Shown here: positions 34,276-43,105 of the stretch, one piece after another
Numbering within the stretch: position 1 is the stretch's first letter
Layout of the letters: each line of letters begins with the position of its first letter
NCBI GenBank assembly: GCA_907163375.1
Contig: CAJQUW010000885.1
Coordinates: forward strand, 124,001 to 188,000
Direction of reading: 5' to 3'
Length of the DNA stretch: 64,000 nucleotides
Origin: Prostheceraeus crozeri
Lineage: Eukaryota > Platyhelminthes > Polycladida > Euryleptidae
Program-made: the position numbers and the translations under genes
The notes under the pieces: model-generated
What the model saw: only the letters and a program-made list of their open reading frames with translations
Databases searched by the model: none
Told to the model about the DNA's origin: nothing

Positions 34276-35045
34276 TCACAAAGCCTATTGTGTCCTAGAG
34301 AGACCAACACCCAATGTCGACATTGCCCGGGAAGATTATAAATTGTATGACTTTTATTATCCTATCATAAAAGTTGTTTCTTTTTTAATTTACTTACTTA
34401 TATCGCACTTTTGCATATGTAGAGCTTCCATTTTGTATTATAGTAGCGTGTTATCACTGTACAATATTGTCCGTGCATTCAGATCTTTCCTATCCATACA
34501 AGGACCATATTTTCTGTATAATTTAGTGTAATGACTTTTTTTACTGATTTTTTGCAATTTATTTCTTTTTAACTATATGTGCTCTCCCTATATTCCACAT
34601 GCTGATTGTTTACATAAATTTATACATCTATTTCCAATTTTTAAGCATAATTATCCTCCAGATTTTAATATAGACATCATACTTTGCGACATGCTATGTT
34701 TATTTCGAATTCTTTTTAGCACATACTATTTTGTTTAGCATTCAATTAGTTTCCCTATGTCCATTGACATATTCTACATTGCATTTATCGTGACATTTGA
34801 ATTCATCTGCATTCTAGCTTTTAGATGCTCATTTTCTCATATTACTGTATTTATTTTGATATTTTTTCAATTTATAGCTCATAATTTTTGCAATATTATT
34901 TGAATCCTTTCTACCATTTTTAAGTCTTCAGTGCCTTTACAATTTTTGATATGTTTCCTTCTCAATGTTACTTATCATCAAAAAGCCTATTGTGCTCTAA
35001 AGCGATAAACACCAAATGTCGACATCGCGCGGGAAGAAGATAAGG
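34276..35045. repeat. ~65-bp direct repeats flanking a T-rich 640-bp stretch
   Basis: The copies at about 34276-34340 and 34978-35040 share AAAGCCTATTGTG, CCAAATGTCGACAT and GCGGGAAGA-like words. The interior is strongly T-rich on the plus strand. The pair could be terminal repeats of an unknown element or a segmental duplication. No coding recognised. Confidence 0.55.
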
Positions 35046-36160
35046 GGTTTCAAGGGACCTTGTAGAACACAAATGTACCGTATTTTAGTTCATATTCTAT
35101 ATAAAATAGAAAACAGAACGTGTATATTTATTGATCTGCAATATTTTCGTAAATTTTTCAGATCTTGAGGACGGGTTGGCATTTTTGATTTTTGTCCGAA
35201 GTATCAAGGACGAGCAATATCTGTCCTACTTTTAAGCAGCGCAACTGTCTAATGAGCACACGCAGATATTCATACTCTTTTAAATATTCTCCACGCCATC
35301 CATGGATATTTCAAGAATTTTTATGTGCATCATTTGATAGGACTCCGACTCCATTAAAAATCATAGGACTCCGGAACTCCGACTCCTCATCCCTGATTCA
35401 GAAATGAACGTCCTGTCAAGAATACAGTTGAGCGTAGTCATTTAAATGAAGTATTCTAAGAAAATCATCAAATGTTGTGTCATGAAACGGGCATTCCGTT
35501 GCATCATCTTCCTTCTACCCCACGTGAAATGACCTCCAGGTAGATGGAGGGGGAGATGAACCGTCTAGGAAGATGTTCGGACGAAGTCAGCGGCACCTAC
35601 AGAGAAATCATGTTGGCATTTCCCATTCATCAAGACTTTCCGCTTTCTAACGCTGTGCGAATGATGTGCGTGGCCGAAAATCTGGACACCCACAAACCGA
35701 TGGGAAGAACTAAGAAATTTGATCTCTCTTCATTTGGCATCGAATATCGTCGAAATCCCGGATCAGCTGTTCTTCTATTAGGAAAATGGCAAGAAATGCA
35801 GCTTCATCTCTTATAACGGGAGAAAATTATCTCGTGTTTAGTCGCTGTCTCGGTGTTGATGTTAATAGCAAAACAAATACAGAAAAGTGATAGCACTCGA
35901 TACTTTCTTGATGAAATATTTCGAAACTAGAAAAACGTGCTACTAAAATTGAACTTGTAAGTAACATGTGTTTGCAGTAAATTTTAAACATGTTGTTCAA
36001 AAGTGCTTTCTTGAAGGGGAACATTACTATTCGCATGCGCGCGCACCGCGTAGTCATGAGATTTCTGGCTGCAAAAAATTAATTGGGATAAGCAAGCAAT
36101 TGAACTTACATGTAAATGGAGCAATCGACTAATTGCAATTATATATATAATAATTATATA
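35046..36160. other. Intergenic; GGACTCCGACTCC tract and an unassigned 90-codon frame
   Basis: Degenerate GGACTCCGACTCC lies at 35338-35390, as at 14.6 kb. A 90-codon plus-strand frame at 35544-35816 (MEGEMNRLGRCSDEVSGTYR) has no recognised domain and no visible partner exon; coding is possible but unsupported. A (TA)-rich tract begins near 36137. Confidence 0.4.
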
Positions 36161-36183
36161 TATAATAATAAAAAACAACTTGT

Positions 36184-36233
36184 ACCGGTACTCAGAGTTT
36201 CATGTATTGTGTCCAATAGAATCGTCAGCCAGA
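36184..36233 (-). ncRNA. Hammerhead ribozyme, PLE-A pLTR copy 1
   Basis: The minus strand reads CTGACGA, an imperfect stem II (one mismatch against copy 2), GAAA, then CTCTGAGTA, which gives a three-base stem III (ACU/AGU) and a GUA cleavage triplet. Confidence 0.6.
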
Positions 36234-36298
36234 TTTTCCGACGGTTTATCTGGGATATGTATATATATATATACCGTAATTGAAAAAAAAACAACTTG

Positions 36299-36350
36299 TA
36301 CCGGTACTCAGAGTTTCATGTATTGTGTCCAATACAATCGTCAGCCAGAT
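36299..36350 (-). ncRNA. Hammerhead ribozyme, PLE-A pLTR copy 2
   Basis: The minus strand reads CTGACGA, a six-pair stem II (TGTATT/AATACA, with U-U at its base), GAAA, stem III ACU-CUG-AGU and cleavage triplet GUA. The flanks CTGG and CCGG form stem I. This is the minimal type I layout known from PLEs. Confidence 0.7.
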
Positions 36351-36407
36351 CTAAAAGACAAACATGGAATCATTGCATTAAATACTGAAGTGAATAAAAG
36401 TCAAAAG

Positions 36408-38015
36408 TCAGGTCTTTGCCAGCAAATACTTATTGCGATGTCTACATCTCGAAATCAATTCGCTCCTCTTTTTCAACAGATTGACATTTCTATGCTGCAG
36501 AATAAAATATTTCTCGCTAAGACAGAGGTCACATCGCCTGATCATTGGATTGTACGGCTTGCAAACTTTTTTGATTTGCCAAGATATTTTAGGGGTCCCA
36601 CCTTTTTCTTTGATACTCCAGTATTCCTTGGAAAGTTCCGTCTCGCTTTTATACTTTTCGTGAGAGAATGATTTTTTATGATTGCCATACCGCAGTTTGA
36701 AACTTCCTTCACAAATACCGAAGTACGTCTTTTGATGCCCATCGTTCTCGCTATCTGAGATTTTTGCTTCATACACTATACTGGTAGAGAGGCACTTGTT
36801 ATCCAAGGGGCAATTTTCCTTATTTTTGCAGTTGCATTCCTTTTCCTTTTCCTTTTCTTTGCTTTTTAACATTTTTCTGTTGTGACCATTGATGATAGAT
36901 TTCACATTTGGCATGCAACTGTAACTGATTTTTAGGGTATTTCGGTTGAATATTTTCCTAAGTCGGCTGTTACTATGGAAATGCTTGTCGATCGCCATCA
37001 AAAAATATTTCCCAACGTTCGTTGAAACGTTCTTACTGTAAGGAGGGTTAAACCAAATGACAGCTCTAGAACGTTGTCTCCTTCCTCCAACTTCTGCGAC
37101 GCCATTTTGATAATTCAATTTATAATTATATCCGTTTTGTCTTAAAACTTCCTGATAGTAGTGGGCAGCTTCATTAAATATAGACTCATTCGATGACAGT
37201 TCATTTATTCGTTTCTCTATCGTAATTGGAAGCTGTTTGATTATGTTTCTTGGGTGGTTTGACTTTGTGTTGATGTAGAGTGTTTCCTGGTCCTGCTTCC
37301 GGTATGGCCGATACGATCCATCATTTAAATTCAAGGTAACATCTAGAAAATTTACCACTCGCAGGTTGCATTGAATCTCGACTTCGAGACCAAGTTGCCT
37401 AAATATTTCGTGAAACTTCTTCCTTGCAACATCTGCCTGCCTACCAGTTGTATTTCTGAAGTAGACCAGACCATCATCTCGATACAGACCGATATACTCC
37501 TTGTTGAAATCCTTGGCTAAAGTATGCAAGATGTAGATTCCAACTAATTCGCATATTTCAGCTCCGTCGTAAGCTCCCATTGAAACATCGAAATTCGCGT
37601 TATTTCTCTTGACCCATGGCTCATTGTCTTTGAACAGCATCCATTTTCGAGAATGACGTATTGCTTGCAGATCCTTCCAATCCAATTCAACATAACTTGA
37701 AGCAAAGTTCAAAGAAGTTTCCAATAACTCGTGCGTTATTGAAGGATAAAAGTCTTTAACATCGAGAATCATGAATTTACCATTCGATTTGCGCTCCAGT
37801 CCATCAAACCATTTTATTACCTCATTAGTGCTTCTCCACTGACATACCCCAATTTGAGCTCGTAACTTAGAATTCATGTTTTCTAATATTCTCTTACTGA
37901 TTCGACCGATTTCGTTTTTTGAGGGATTGATTAGCCGAGTTGCAGGGTTATTCATAAAGTTTTCTTTGTGGTCCTTTAAGGTAATGAAGCATTCATTCCG
38001 GGAATTTCTATCCAT
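36408..38015 (-). CDS. PLE-A reverse transcriptase with C-terminal GIY-YIG endonuclease
   Basis: 535 codons are open. RT motifs run from ITLKDHKENF and RLINPSKNEIG (residues 11-37) through DVKDFYPSI (85-93) to the YRDD active box (178-181) and VVNFLDVTLNL. Near residue 395 a cysteine cluster (CNCKNKENCPLDNKC) precedes the GIY-YIG-type block TYFGICEGSFKLRYGNH and a closing C-x-x-C pair (CDLC). A Cys cluster before GIY-YIG is known from Naiad-, Neptune- and Hydra-type PLEs. The start codon is uncertain and the N-terminus looks short. The frame is intact, so the insertion may be fairly young. Confidence 0.85.
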   Translation of the reverse strand: MDRNSRNECFITLKDHKENFMNNPATRLINPSKNEIGRISKRILENMNSKLRAQIGVCQWRSTNEVIKWFDGLERKSNGKFMILDVKDFYPSITHELLETSLNFASSYVELDWKDLQAIRHSRKWMLFKDNEPWVKRNNANFDVSMGAYDGAEICELVGIYILHTLAKDFNKEYIGLYRDDGLVYFRNTTGRQADVARKKFHEIFRQLGLEVEIQCNLRVVNFLDVTLNLNDGSYRPYRKQDQETLYINTKSNHPRNIIKQLPITIEKRINELSSNESIFNEAAHYYQEVLRQNGYNYKLNYQNGVAEVGGRRQRSRAVIWFNPPYSKNVSTNVGKYFLMAIDKHFHSNSRLRKIFNRNTLKISYSCMPNVKSIINGHNRKMLKSKEKEKEKECNCKNKENCPLDNKCLSTSIVYEAKISDSENDGHQKTYFGICEGSFKLRYGNHKKSFSHEKYKSETELSKEYWSIKEKGGTPKISWQIKKVCKPYNPMIRRCDLCLSEKYFILQHRNVNLLKKRSELISRCRHRNKYLLAKT

Positions 38016-38038
38016 TCTGTCCAGTACTTTAAAGTTCG

Positions 38039-39844
38039 ATGCTATCGCCTTTGCCTCTCGGGCTACGGCTTTTAATAATTACCTTTATCTTTACTTACCT
38101 TATCTTACTTTATCTTACCGTTACCTTTATCGAACTTCGTTATATAAAGGTGTTTACGAGCCGACAATTGGCGAAGAACTTTGATCTTAGAATGCCAGTA
38201 TTTAGAGACTTTCTGGCGAGAAAAAGTAACGGTGTCGTCATTGACAAACGTGCTACCTATGTTTCTAAAATGAACAAGCTTCTGCAGAACAAGTCCAAAT
38301 TCAAATTATATTCTTCTTGTGCTAGATCAAAAAAGAATCCGTTCATTCTCGAAGAAGACCGTTTCGTACGTAAACTTACCCAGCTGAAAAGTAAAGGCCT
38401 GATTTCCGATCAAATATTCAAAGTGGTTAAACCAGTCGGTTCTCAGCCGGCTAGGTTGTACGGTCTTCCCAAAGTCCACAAGGATAGGAATGATCCTCCT
38501 TATCGTCCAATCCTGAGCATGATAAATGCTTATCCAACCAATTTAGCCAAATGGCTGGATAACATTTTAAAACCTCTTATTCCGAAAGATTATACTGTTA
38601 AAGATACGTTCGAGTTTGTGGATCTTCTGAAAGGTCAACGCTGCAAAAATATCAAAATGGTTAGTTTTGACGTGAGAAATTTATTCACCAGTATTCCGGT
38701 GAATGATACTATTGAGCACATTCTTTCCATCGTGACAGACGATGATATCCCAATCGGAAAACAGGCCTTGCGAGAACTCCTGAAAATGGCCTGCACGAAC
38801 ATCTTATTTACATTCAACGATGTTCTATATTTACAGACTGACGGAATGTCAATGGGCTCGTGTCTCGCTCCCACCATGGCTTCGTTTGCCATGGATATGG
38901 TTGAAAAGAAAATTCGTAATTATACTGGCTCTGCTCCCATATTCTACAAGCGGTACGTTGATGACATTTTTTGCATCTTCGACAGCAGTGCTAACATTCA
39001 TGAGTTTCATTCCTTTTTGAATGAAATTCATCCTGACATTGAGTACACTGTGGAAGAGGAGAAGAATGATAGTCTCATTTTTCTGGATACCGTTATTACC
39101 AAAGCTGGAGATGTTTTTGACTTGTCTTGGTATCTTAAAGAGACCAACACAGGCGTCTACACTCCTAATGCTGCTTACAGTCCTAAACGGTATCGCATCT
39201 CTGCCATGAGATCCCTTTTCAGTCGGGCTCTCAAAATCAATTCCAGTGTCAGTAATTACAATAAGTCTGTTGAGACCATCACCAACATTTTCCGTAAAAA
39301 TGGTTTTTCTGATCGTGACATTTCTAGAGTTCGTGTTGAGGTGGAAGCGAGACACGACACCGGGGTTCCTGTCAGCTCTGACCAGCAATCCCGTCGCATT
39401 GTTAATTGGAGCTTTCCTTACATAGCTGAAAGTGAAAACGGCTTGTTTAGACAAGTCAAAGATATCAACAGAATTTTGACCGATGTCAAAATTCGTCCTG
39501 TCTTTACTACTATGAAAACCAGTACGTTTTTCTCCAACAAAGATAAAGTGTCGCCAGAGTTGAAATCTCAAATCGTGTATCAATACACATGTGAACATTG
39601 TGCAAAATGTTACATTGGTTGCTCTATCCGACACTTTGTGACTAGGATGAATGAACATCTCAAGGGATACCCAACTCCCACTGAGATTAGTCTCCACATT
39701 CATCCTCCTGACAAAAAGAATTTTAAAATTGTTGCTAATACATACTATCCCAGAATTCTTGAATCGATTTTATTAAAAAAGCATAAAGTGAATGATTTAA
39801 TCAATGACAGAGGAAGCTCAATTAACCTGCGACTGGATTTGTAG
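38039..39844 (+). CDS. PLE-B reverse transcriptase with GIY-YIG endonuclease
   Basis: The frame has 601 codons; its first ~50 read through the simple repeat, so the real start may be MPVFRDFL at 38192. RT hallmarks of PLEs appear in order: LYGLPKVHKD (about residue 142), SFDVRNLFTSIP (about 209), DGMSMGSCLAP (about 267), RYVDDIFCIFD (about 305) and FLDTVITK. The C-terminus holds a GIY-YIG-type block, VYQYTCEHCAKCYIGCS, near residue 513, followed by TRMNEHL. The product would copy its RNA at a nicked target. The frame is intact. Confidence 0.9.
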   Translation: MLSPLPLGLRLLIITFIFTYLILLYLTVTFIELRYIKVFTSRQLAKNFDLRMPVFRDFLARKSNGVVIDKRATYVSKMNKLLQNKSKFKLYSSCARSKKNPFILEEDRFVRKLTQLKSKGLISDQIFKVVKPVGSQPARLYGLPKVHKDRNDPPYRPILSMINAYPTNLAKWLDNILKPLIPKDYTVKDTFEFVDLLKGQRCKNIKMVSFDVRNLFTSIPVNDTIEHILSIVTDDDIPIGKQALRELLKMACTNILFTFNDVLYLQTDGMSMGSCLAPTMASFAMDMVEKKIRNYTGSAPIFYKRYVDDIFCIFDSSANIHEFHSFLNEIHPDIEYTVEEEKNDSLIFLDTVITKAGDVFDLSWYLKETNTGVYTPNAAYSPKRYRISAMRSLFSRALKINSSVSNYNKSVETITNIFRKNGFSDRDISRVRVEVEARHDTGVPVSSDQQSRRIVNWSFPYIAESENGLFRQVKDINRILTDVKIRPVFTTMKTSTFFSNKDKVSPELKSQIVYQYTCEHCAKCYIGCSIRHFVTRMNEHLKGYPTPTEISLHIHPPDKKNFKIVANTYYPRILESILLKKHKVNDLINDRGSSINLRLDL

Positions 39845-39994
39845 ATATCTTTTATTGTTTTCATCTTTTATTCATGAAGTGTCTTTCTATTGATCACAAA
39901 GTGGACAGAATTATTGCGACGGTGCCTACATGAACTGTTTTAAGATGACTTGTGTTTTAAATTATTTATTTAAATGCTGATCTCTATGATTGTC

Positions 39995-40055
39995 TTTTGT
40001 TCACCTGATGATGGCATCTGTACAACGTTGCTGAAACATGTCGTGTCTAGGAGAA
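39995..40055 (+). ncRNA. Hammerhead ribozyme at the PLE-B 3' end
   Basis: CTGATGA (40005-40011), one unpaired T, stem II GGCA/TGCT, GAAA (40033-40036), then CATGTC, giving the palindromic ACA/UGU stem III and a GUC cleavage triplet. CAC before and GTG after the core form stem I. A palindromic stem III fits the dimeric action proposed for PLE hammerheads. Confidence 0.72.
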
Positions 40056-40174
40056 CTATTTGTTTTTCTTTTTAATCAATACGGGCAATATTTCTGATAT
40101 ATATATATATATATATTTCTACGATAGATCGCCCAATCTGATAAAATTTTGAAAAACCATTGTGATTTCAGCAA

Positions 40175-40222
40175 TGTATTCCGGACATGTTTCGATATAT
40201 AAAATATCATCCTCAGCGGCAA
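40175..40222 (-). ncRNA. Hammerhead ribozyme, left hairpin arm
   Basis: Mirror of the right-arm motif: CTGAGGA, stem II GATAT/ATATC, GAAACATGTC, read on the minus strand. Confidence 0.65.
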
Positions 40223-40322
40223 GAAGCAAAAGGTAAAATCACAGCACACACAGTTATATACAAATCCGTCTGAATCTGTAGATTTGTATATAACTGTGTG
40301 TGCTGTGATTTTACCTTTTGCT

Positions 40323-40375
40323 TCTTGCCGCTGAGGATGATATTTTATATATCGAAACATGTCCGGAATACATTG
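40323..40375 (+). ncRNA. Hammerhead ribozyme, right hairpin arm
   Basis: CTGAGGA (40331-40337), one unpaired T, a perfect five-pair stem II (GATAT/ATATC), GAAA (40354-40357), CATGTC with cleavage triplet GUC, and CCG/CGG as stem I. Confidence 0.72.
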
Positions 40376-40395
40376 CTAAAATCACAATGGTTTTT

Positions 40396-40398
<3 letters not shown>

Positions 40399-40453
<55 letters not shown>
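40399..40453. repeat. (TA)n microsatellite
   Basis: Perfect TA tract of about 27 units. Shorter TA tracts at 36258-36277, 40098-40116, 40613-40658 and 42921-42949 separate the neighbouring PLE and hairpin blocks. Confidence 0.97.
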
Positions 40454-40456
<3 letters not shown>

Positions 40457-40486
40457 AAAAAAATTTTTCAGTCTCACCAATTGGTT

Positions 40487-40612
40487 TGATATATTGAAAT
40501 AATTGAAGTGAAAACACATGGAATGCACAAGCGCTTTCTATATTCTTCAATTGCACCTGAAGAATATAGAAAGTGCTTGTGCATTCCATGTGTTTTCGCT
40601 TCAATTATTTCA

Positions 40613-40616
<4 letters not shown>
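40487..40616. repeat. Second palindromic hairpin element
   Basis: Arms of about 60 bp (40487-40549 and 40558-40616) are near-perfect inverses around an eight-base centre. A TA tract follows on the right and the long TA tract lies 30 bp to the left. No coding. A CTGAAGA...GAAA word at the centre lacks a stem II and is not called as a ribozyme. Confidence 0.85.
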
Positions 40617-40647
<31 letters not shown>

Positions 40648-40858
40648 ATATATATATATCATTATAAGAATAAACTGCCATGAGCCTGATGAAGTATTGA
40701 ATATAAATCAAAAGGCGACAAAGGCTCAAAATCATTGCATTTATTGCGAATTTTCGTCGAAGACTTCTTCAAGCGACAACGTACTTTACAAAAGTGAAGT
40801 GACAAGAATCTCAAAATATTTTATATCGTAAGAATGTTGCATCATTTTCTGCAGGAGA

Positions 40859-41863
40859 TTGACAAAACGTCATTTAATGAATCAGGAAAATTCTACGCAA
40901 GAAAGTGAGACTGACTCTAACTCTGTTGCTTCACAATTATGGAAATGTAGAAATCCCACCATAAATGACAATAGTGAAACTACGATCTTACCAAGTAATC
41001 TTGAAACAGAGATCAACGCTCTAGATAGTAAATTAGTCACTGAATTTAACAAAATTAATTCTCACCAACGACAAAATTCCTGTAGCCACACTATAAAAGA
41101 GATTTGTGAAATTACGGATACTGTTATTAAACAGTCTGATAAATCGCATCGCCTCATTGCTTTGAATGCTGGTGATCATGATAATATGTTTGAGCAACAC
41201 TTATCGAATTACAAAGTTACGGAAAATAAATTACCATCCTCTACTCAGATAGCCTTTAATCGCAAACTTAAAGCTATAGCTAATAAACAAACTGATAATA
41301 ATATCAAACACTGTCTGAATAGTGTTAACTGCAGCGAACCGGTTCCTAGTATAATGAATTTAACTATTAAGGATCATAAAACTCCCCTTGCTGCCTGGCC
41401 TATAGTCAGTGCAACAGACACTCCGGCCGACCCTTTATATAAACTCCTAACCTTAATATTTAAACCTCTACTCCAGAGGGTGAAGGCTCATTTACAAGAC
41501 ACAGAGTCTTTTGTTGAATCTATTAAGAAAGTTCAATTGAGCAATACTCAAATCAATTATTTGTCCTATGGATCCCTAGATATCCAAAATCTTTATGGTA
41601 GCATCCCTCTAAGCGGGAAAAATAATATATTTGAAGTTTTTTGTAAGTTTTTTAGTGACAATGCCGAATGTACGGAATGGTCAAATATTACTTGTCTGAA
41701 AGATATCCTTAGACTTGCGATTACTTCGGATAGTATTTATATCCAAAATAAAGTCTATACTCAGCAGAAAGGCCTCGCTATGGGGAATCCGCTTTCGCCT
41801 ATATTGGCTTTATATACGTCGACTATATTGAAAAAGAAATTTTCAATAAAACTTGTCAAATAA
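40859..41863 (+). CDS. PLE-C, N-terminal and RT part
   Basis: 334 codons. A polar N-terminal half is followed by PLE RT motifs: NLTIKDHKTP (near 41355), YGSLDIQNLYGSIP (near 41560) and QKGLAMGNPLSPILALY (near 41765). The YVDDIYFIFDG catalytic box follows just downstream (about 41877-41910) in another frame, so this copy is broken there. The product class is the same as PLE-A and PLE-B, but the sequence is clearly a different family. Confidence 0.8.
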   Translation: MTKRHLMNQENSTQESETDSNSVASQLWKCRNPTINDNSETTILPSNLETEINALDSKLVTEFNKINSHQRQNSCSHTIKEICEITDTVIKQSDKSHRLIALNAGDHDNMFEQHLSNYKVTENKLPSSTQIAFNRKLKAIANKQTDNNIKHCLNSVNCSEPVPSIMNLTIKDHKTPLAAWPIVSATDTPADPLYKLLTLIFKPLLQRVKAHLQDTESFVESIKKVQLSNTQINYLSYGSLDIQNLYGSIPLSGKNNIFEVFCKFFSDNAECTEWSNITCLKDILRLAITSDSIYIQNKVYTQQKGLAMGNPLSPILALYTSTILKKKFSIKLVK

Positions 41864-42094
41864 AATATTGGCCTAGGTATGTCGATGATATTTACTTTAT
41901 CTTCGATGGTAACCCCATGGACTTATTAAATTTAGCCAATAGCTTTTTTACGATATTCAATTTACTTTAGAATACCCCAAGGATAATGGAGAAATAAGTT
42001 TCCTTGATACTTGTACTAACAAAGTTCATACTGAAAAAATTTAGTTTCTTTTAGCACGTATCTATTTATCAAAGAGCTTCATAGTGGCCACATT

Positions 42095-42718
42095 TTGCCA
42101 TGGACGAGCGCAGTCCCTAAAACTAGAAAAATCAATATAATAAAAACTGAACGTTTACGCGCTATACGCAATAGCTCCACTGAGGATTTAGCTCAAAAAT
42201 CGCTTGATATATTATATCAACGCTTTCTTAACAATGGTTATCCGCCTGCTGTTGTCAAGAAATTTCTTTATAGATCTACCACCCCTATTAATAAGAATAA
42301 AATGAGAAATTCGGAAGGTATTATCCGCATTAACCTCCCTTTCATCAATGACACTTGGTCTTGCAAAGTTTTCAATATTTTTAGAAAGTCGAATCTCCCT
42401 CTGAATATTCAACCTATATTTAAAACCAATAGACCTTTGCATCGCCTCTTACAACAGAAACCTAAATTACCCTGTAATAGCAGCTGTATGTGTCATAATA
42501 ATAACATTTGTAATATCAAAAATACGGTTTACAAAATCACGTGTAACATCTGCTCTCAGGAATATATAGGTGAAACTCATAGAACTTTTAGAAAGAGAAT
42601 TTCGGAGCATCTTACAATGAAATGTAGTCAAGTTTATCAACACTTCAAATCTAAACATAACAAAAAACTCCATCCATCCTCGCCAGCTGTTCCTACGATT
42701 CTCATCATCGACGATTAG
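42095..42718 (+). CDS. PLE-C, C-terminal part with GIY-YIG endonuclease
   Basis: 207 codons. The RT thumb-like region (MPWTSAVPKTRKINIIKTER...) is followed by a cysteine pair (CNSSCMCHNNNIC) and the GIY-YIG block VYKITCNICSQEYIGETHR with KRISEHL. It ends just before the right inverted repeat. It belongs with the RT part upstream; together they mark a dead PLE. Confidence 0.82.
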   Translation: MPWTSAVPKTRKINIIKTERLRAIRNSSTEDLAQKSLDILYQRFLNNGYPPAVVKKFLYRSTTPINKNKMRNSEGIIRINLPFINDTWSCKVFNIFRKSNLPLNIQPIFKTNRPLHRLLQQKPKLPCNSSCMCHNNNICNIKNTVYKITCNICSQEYIGETHRTFRKRISEHLTMKCSQVYQHFKSKHNKKLHPSSPAVPTILIIDD

Positions 42719-42946
42719 GCCTAATTTAGTCCACCTGGATTGAGAAATTAAAGCCGTCCATCAACTGCAGAAAATGATGCAACATTCTTACGATATAAAA
42801 TATTTTGAGATTCTTGTCACTTCACTTTTGCAAAGTACGTTGTCGCTTGAAGAAGTCTTCGATGAAAATTCGCAATAAATGCAATGATTTTGAGCCTTTG
42901 TCGCCTTTTGATTTATATTCAATATATATATATATATATATATATA

Positions 42947-43105
42947 TAATACACAAATTAGGAAAAACTAAGATTTAGATTCCCGGCCGGATTCACCTCT
43001 TTGAGGCTAGTCATGAGCCTACCCATGACTAGCCTCCTAGCCTCAAAGAGGTGAAATACAGTCGGGTTGGGGATCTAGATCTTAGTTTTTCCTGAGTTGT
43101 GTATT
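42947..43105. repeat. Third palindromic hairpin element
   Basis: Arms of about 75 bp share ACACAA..TAGGAAAAACTAAGAT, CACCTCTTTGAGGCTAG and CATGA words in inverse order. It starts directly after a TA tract. One arm contains CCTCAAAGAGGTGAAATACAGTC, which could be the 3' half of a decayed hammerhead (stem II, GAAA, GUC); the CTGATGA half is missing. Confidence 0.8.

Larger units (their letters stand above)
36168..38033 (-). mobile_element. Penelope-like retroelement A (PLE-A)
   Basis: It encodes a minus-strand RT/GIY-YIG protein. Beyond its 3' end lie two tandem ~116-bp-spaced copies of a block that holds a hammerhead core. PLEs typically end in such LTR-like repeats (pLTRs) with minimal hammerheads. 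A (TA)n tract separates the two copies. The 5' end stops where PLE-B begins, so PLE-A is probably 5' truncated. Confidence 0.85.
38039..40090 (+). mobile_element. Penelope-like retroelement B (PLE-B)
   Basis: One long RT/GIY-YIG frame is followed by a 3' region with a hammerhead core at about 40005-40042, ending before a (TA)n tract at 40098. No matching repeat is seen upstream, so it is probably 5' truncated. It is arranged head to head with PLE-A; the junction near 38040-38120 holds a TTACCTTTAT-like simple repeat. Confidence 0.85.
40150..40397. repeat. Palindromic hairpin element carrying a hammerhead in each arm
   Basis: Arms 40150-40266 and 40281-40397 are near-perfect inverse copies around a 14-bp loop. 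The block has (TA)n on both sides (40098-40116 and 40399-40453). It has no coding and looks like two PLE-type terminal repeats joined tail to tail. Confidence 0.88.
40660..42924 (+). mobile_element. Penelope-like retroelement C (PLE-C), flanked by 160-bp inverted repeats
   Basis: Inverted repeats at 40695-40854 and 42765-42924 differ at only about two positions by eye. They enclose an RT region and a GIY-YIG region on the plus strand. TA tracts flank the whole (40613-40658, 42921-42949). Inverted pLTRs are known for some PLEs. Its coding is interrupted between the RT and C-terminal parts. Confidence 0.85.

Noticed and set aside
38849-39703. 284-codon frame antisense to PLE-B
   Set aside because: Shadow of the RT coding frame; no independent motif.
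40551-40576. CTGAAGA...GAAA at the centre of the second hairpin
   Set aside because: Only five bases lie between the two core words, so no stem II can form, and no GUH triplet with a stem III follows.
40682-40730. CTGATGA...GACAAA at the PLE-C left end as a hammerhead
   Set aside because: GAAA is replaced by GACAAA and no convincing stem II is seen; at best a decayed motif.
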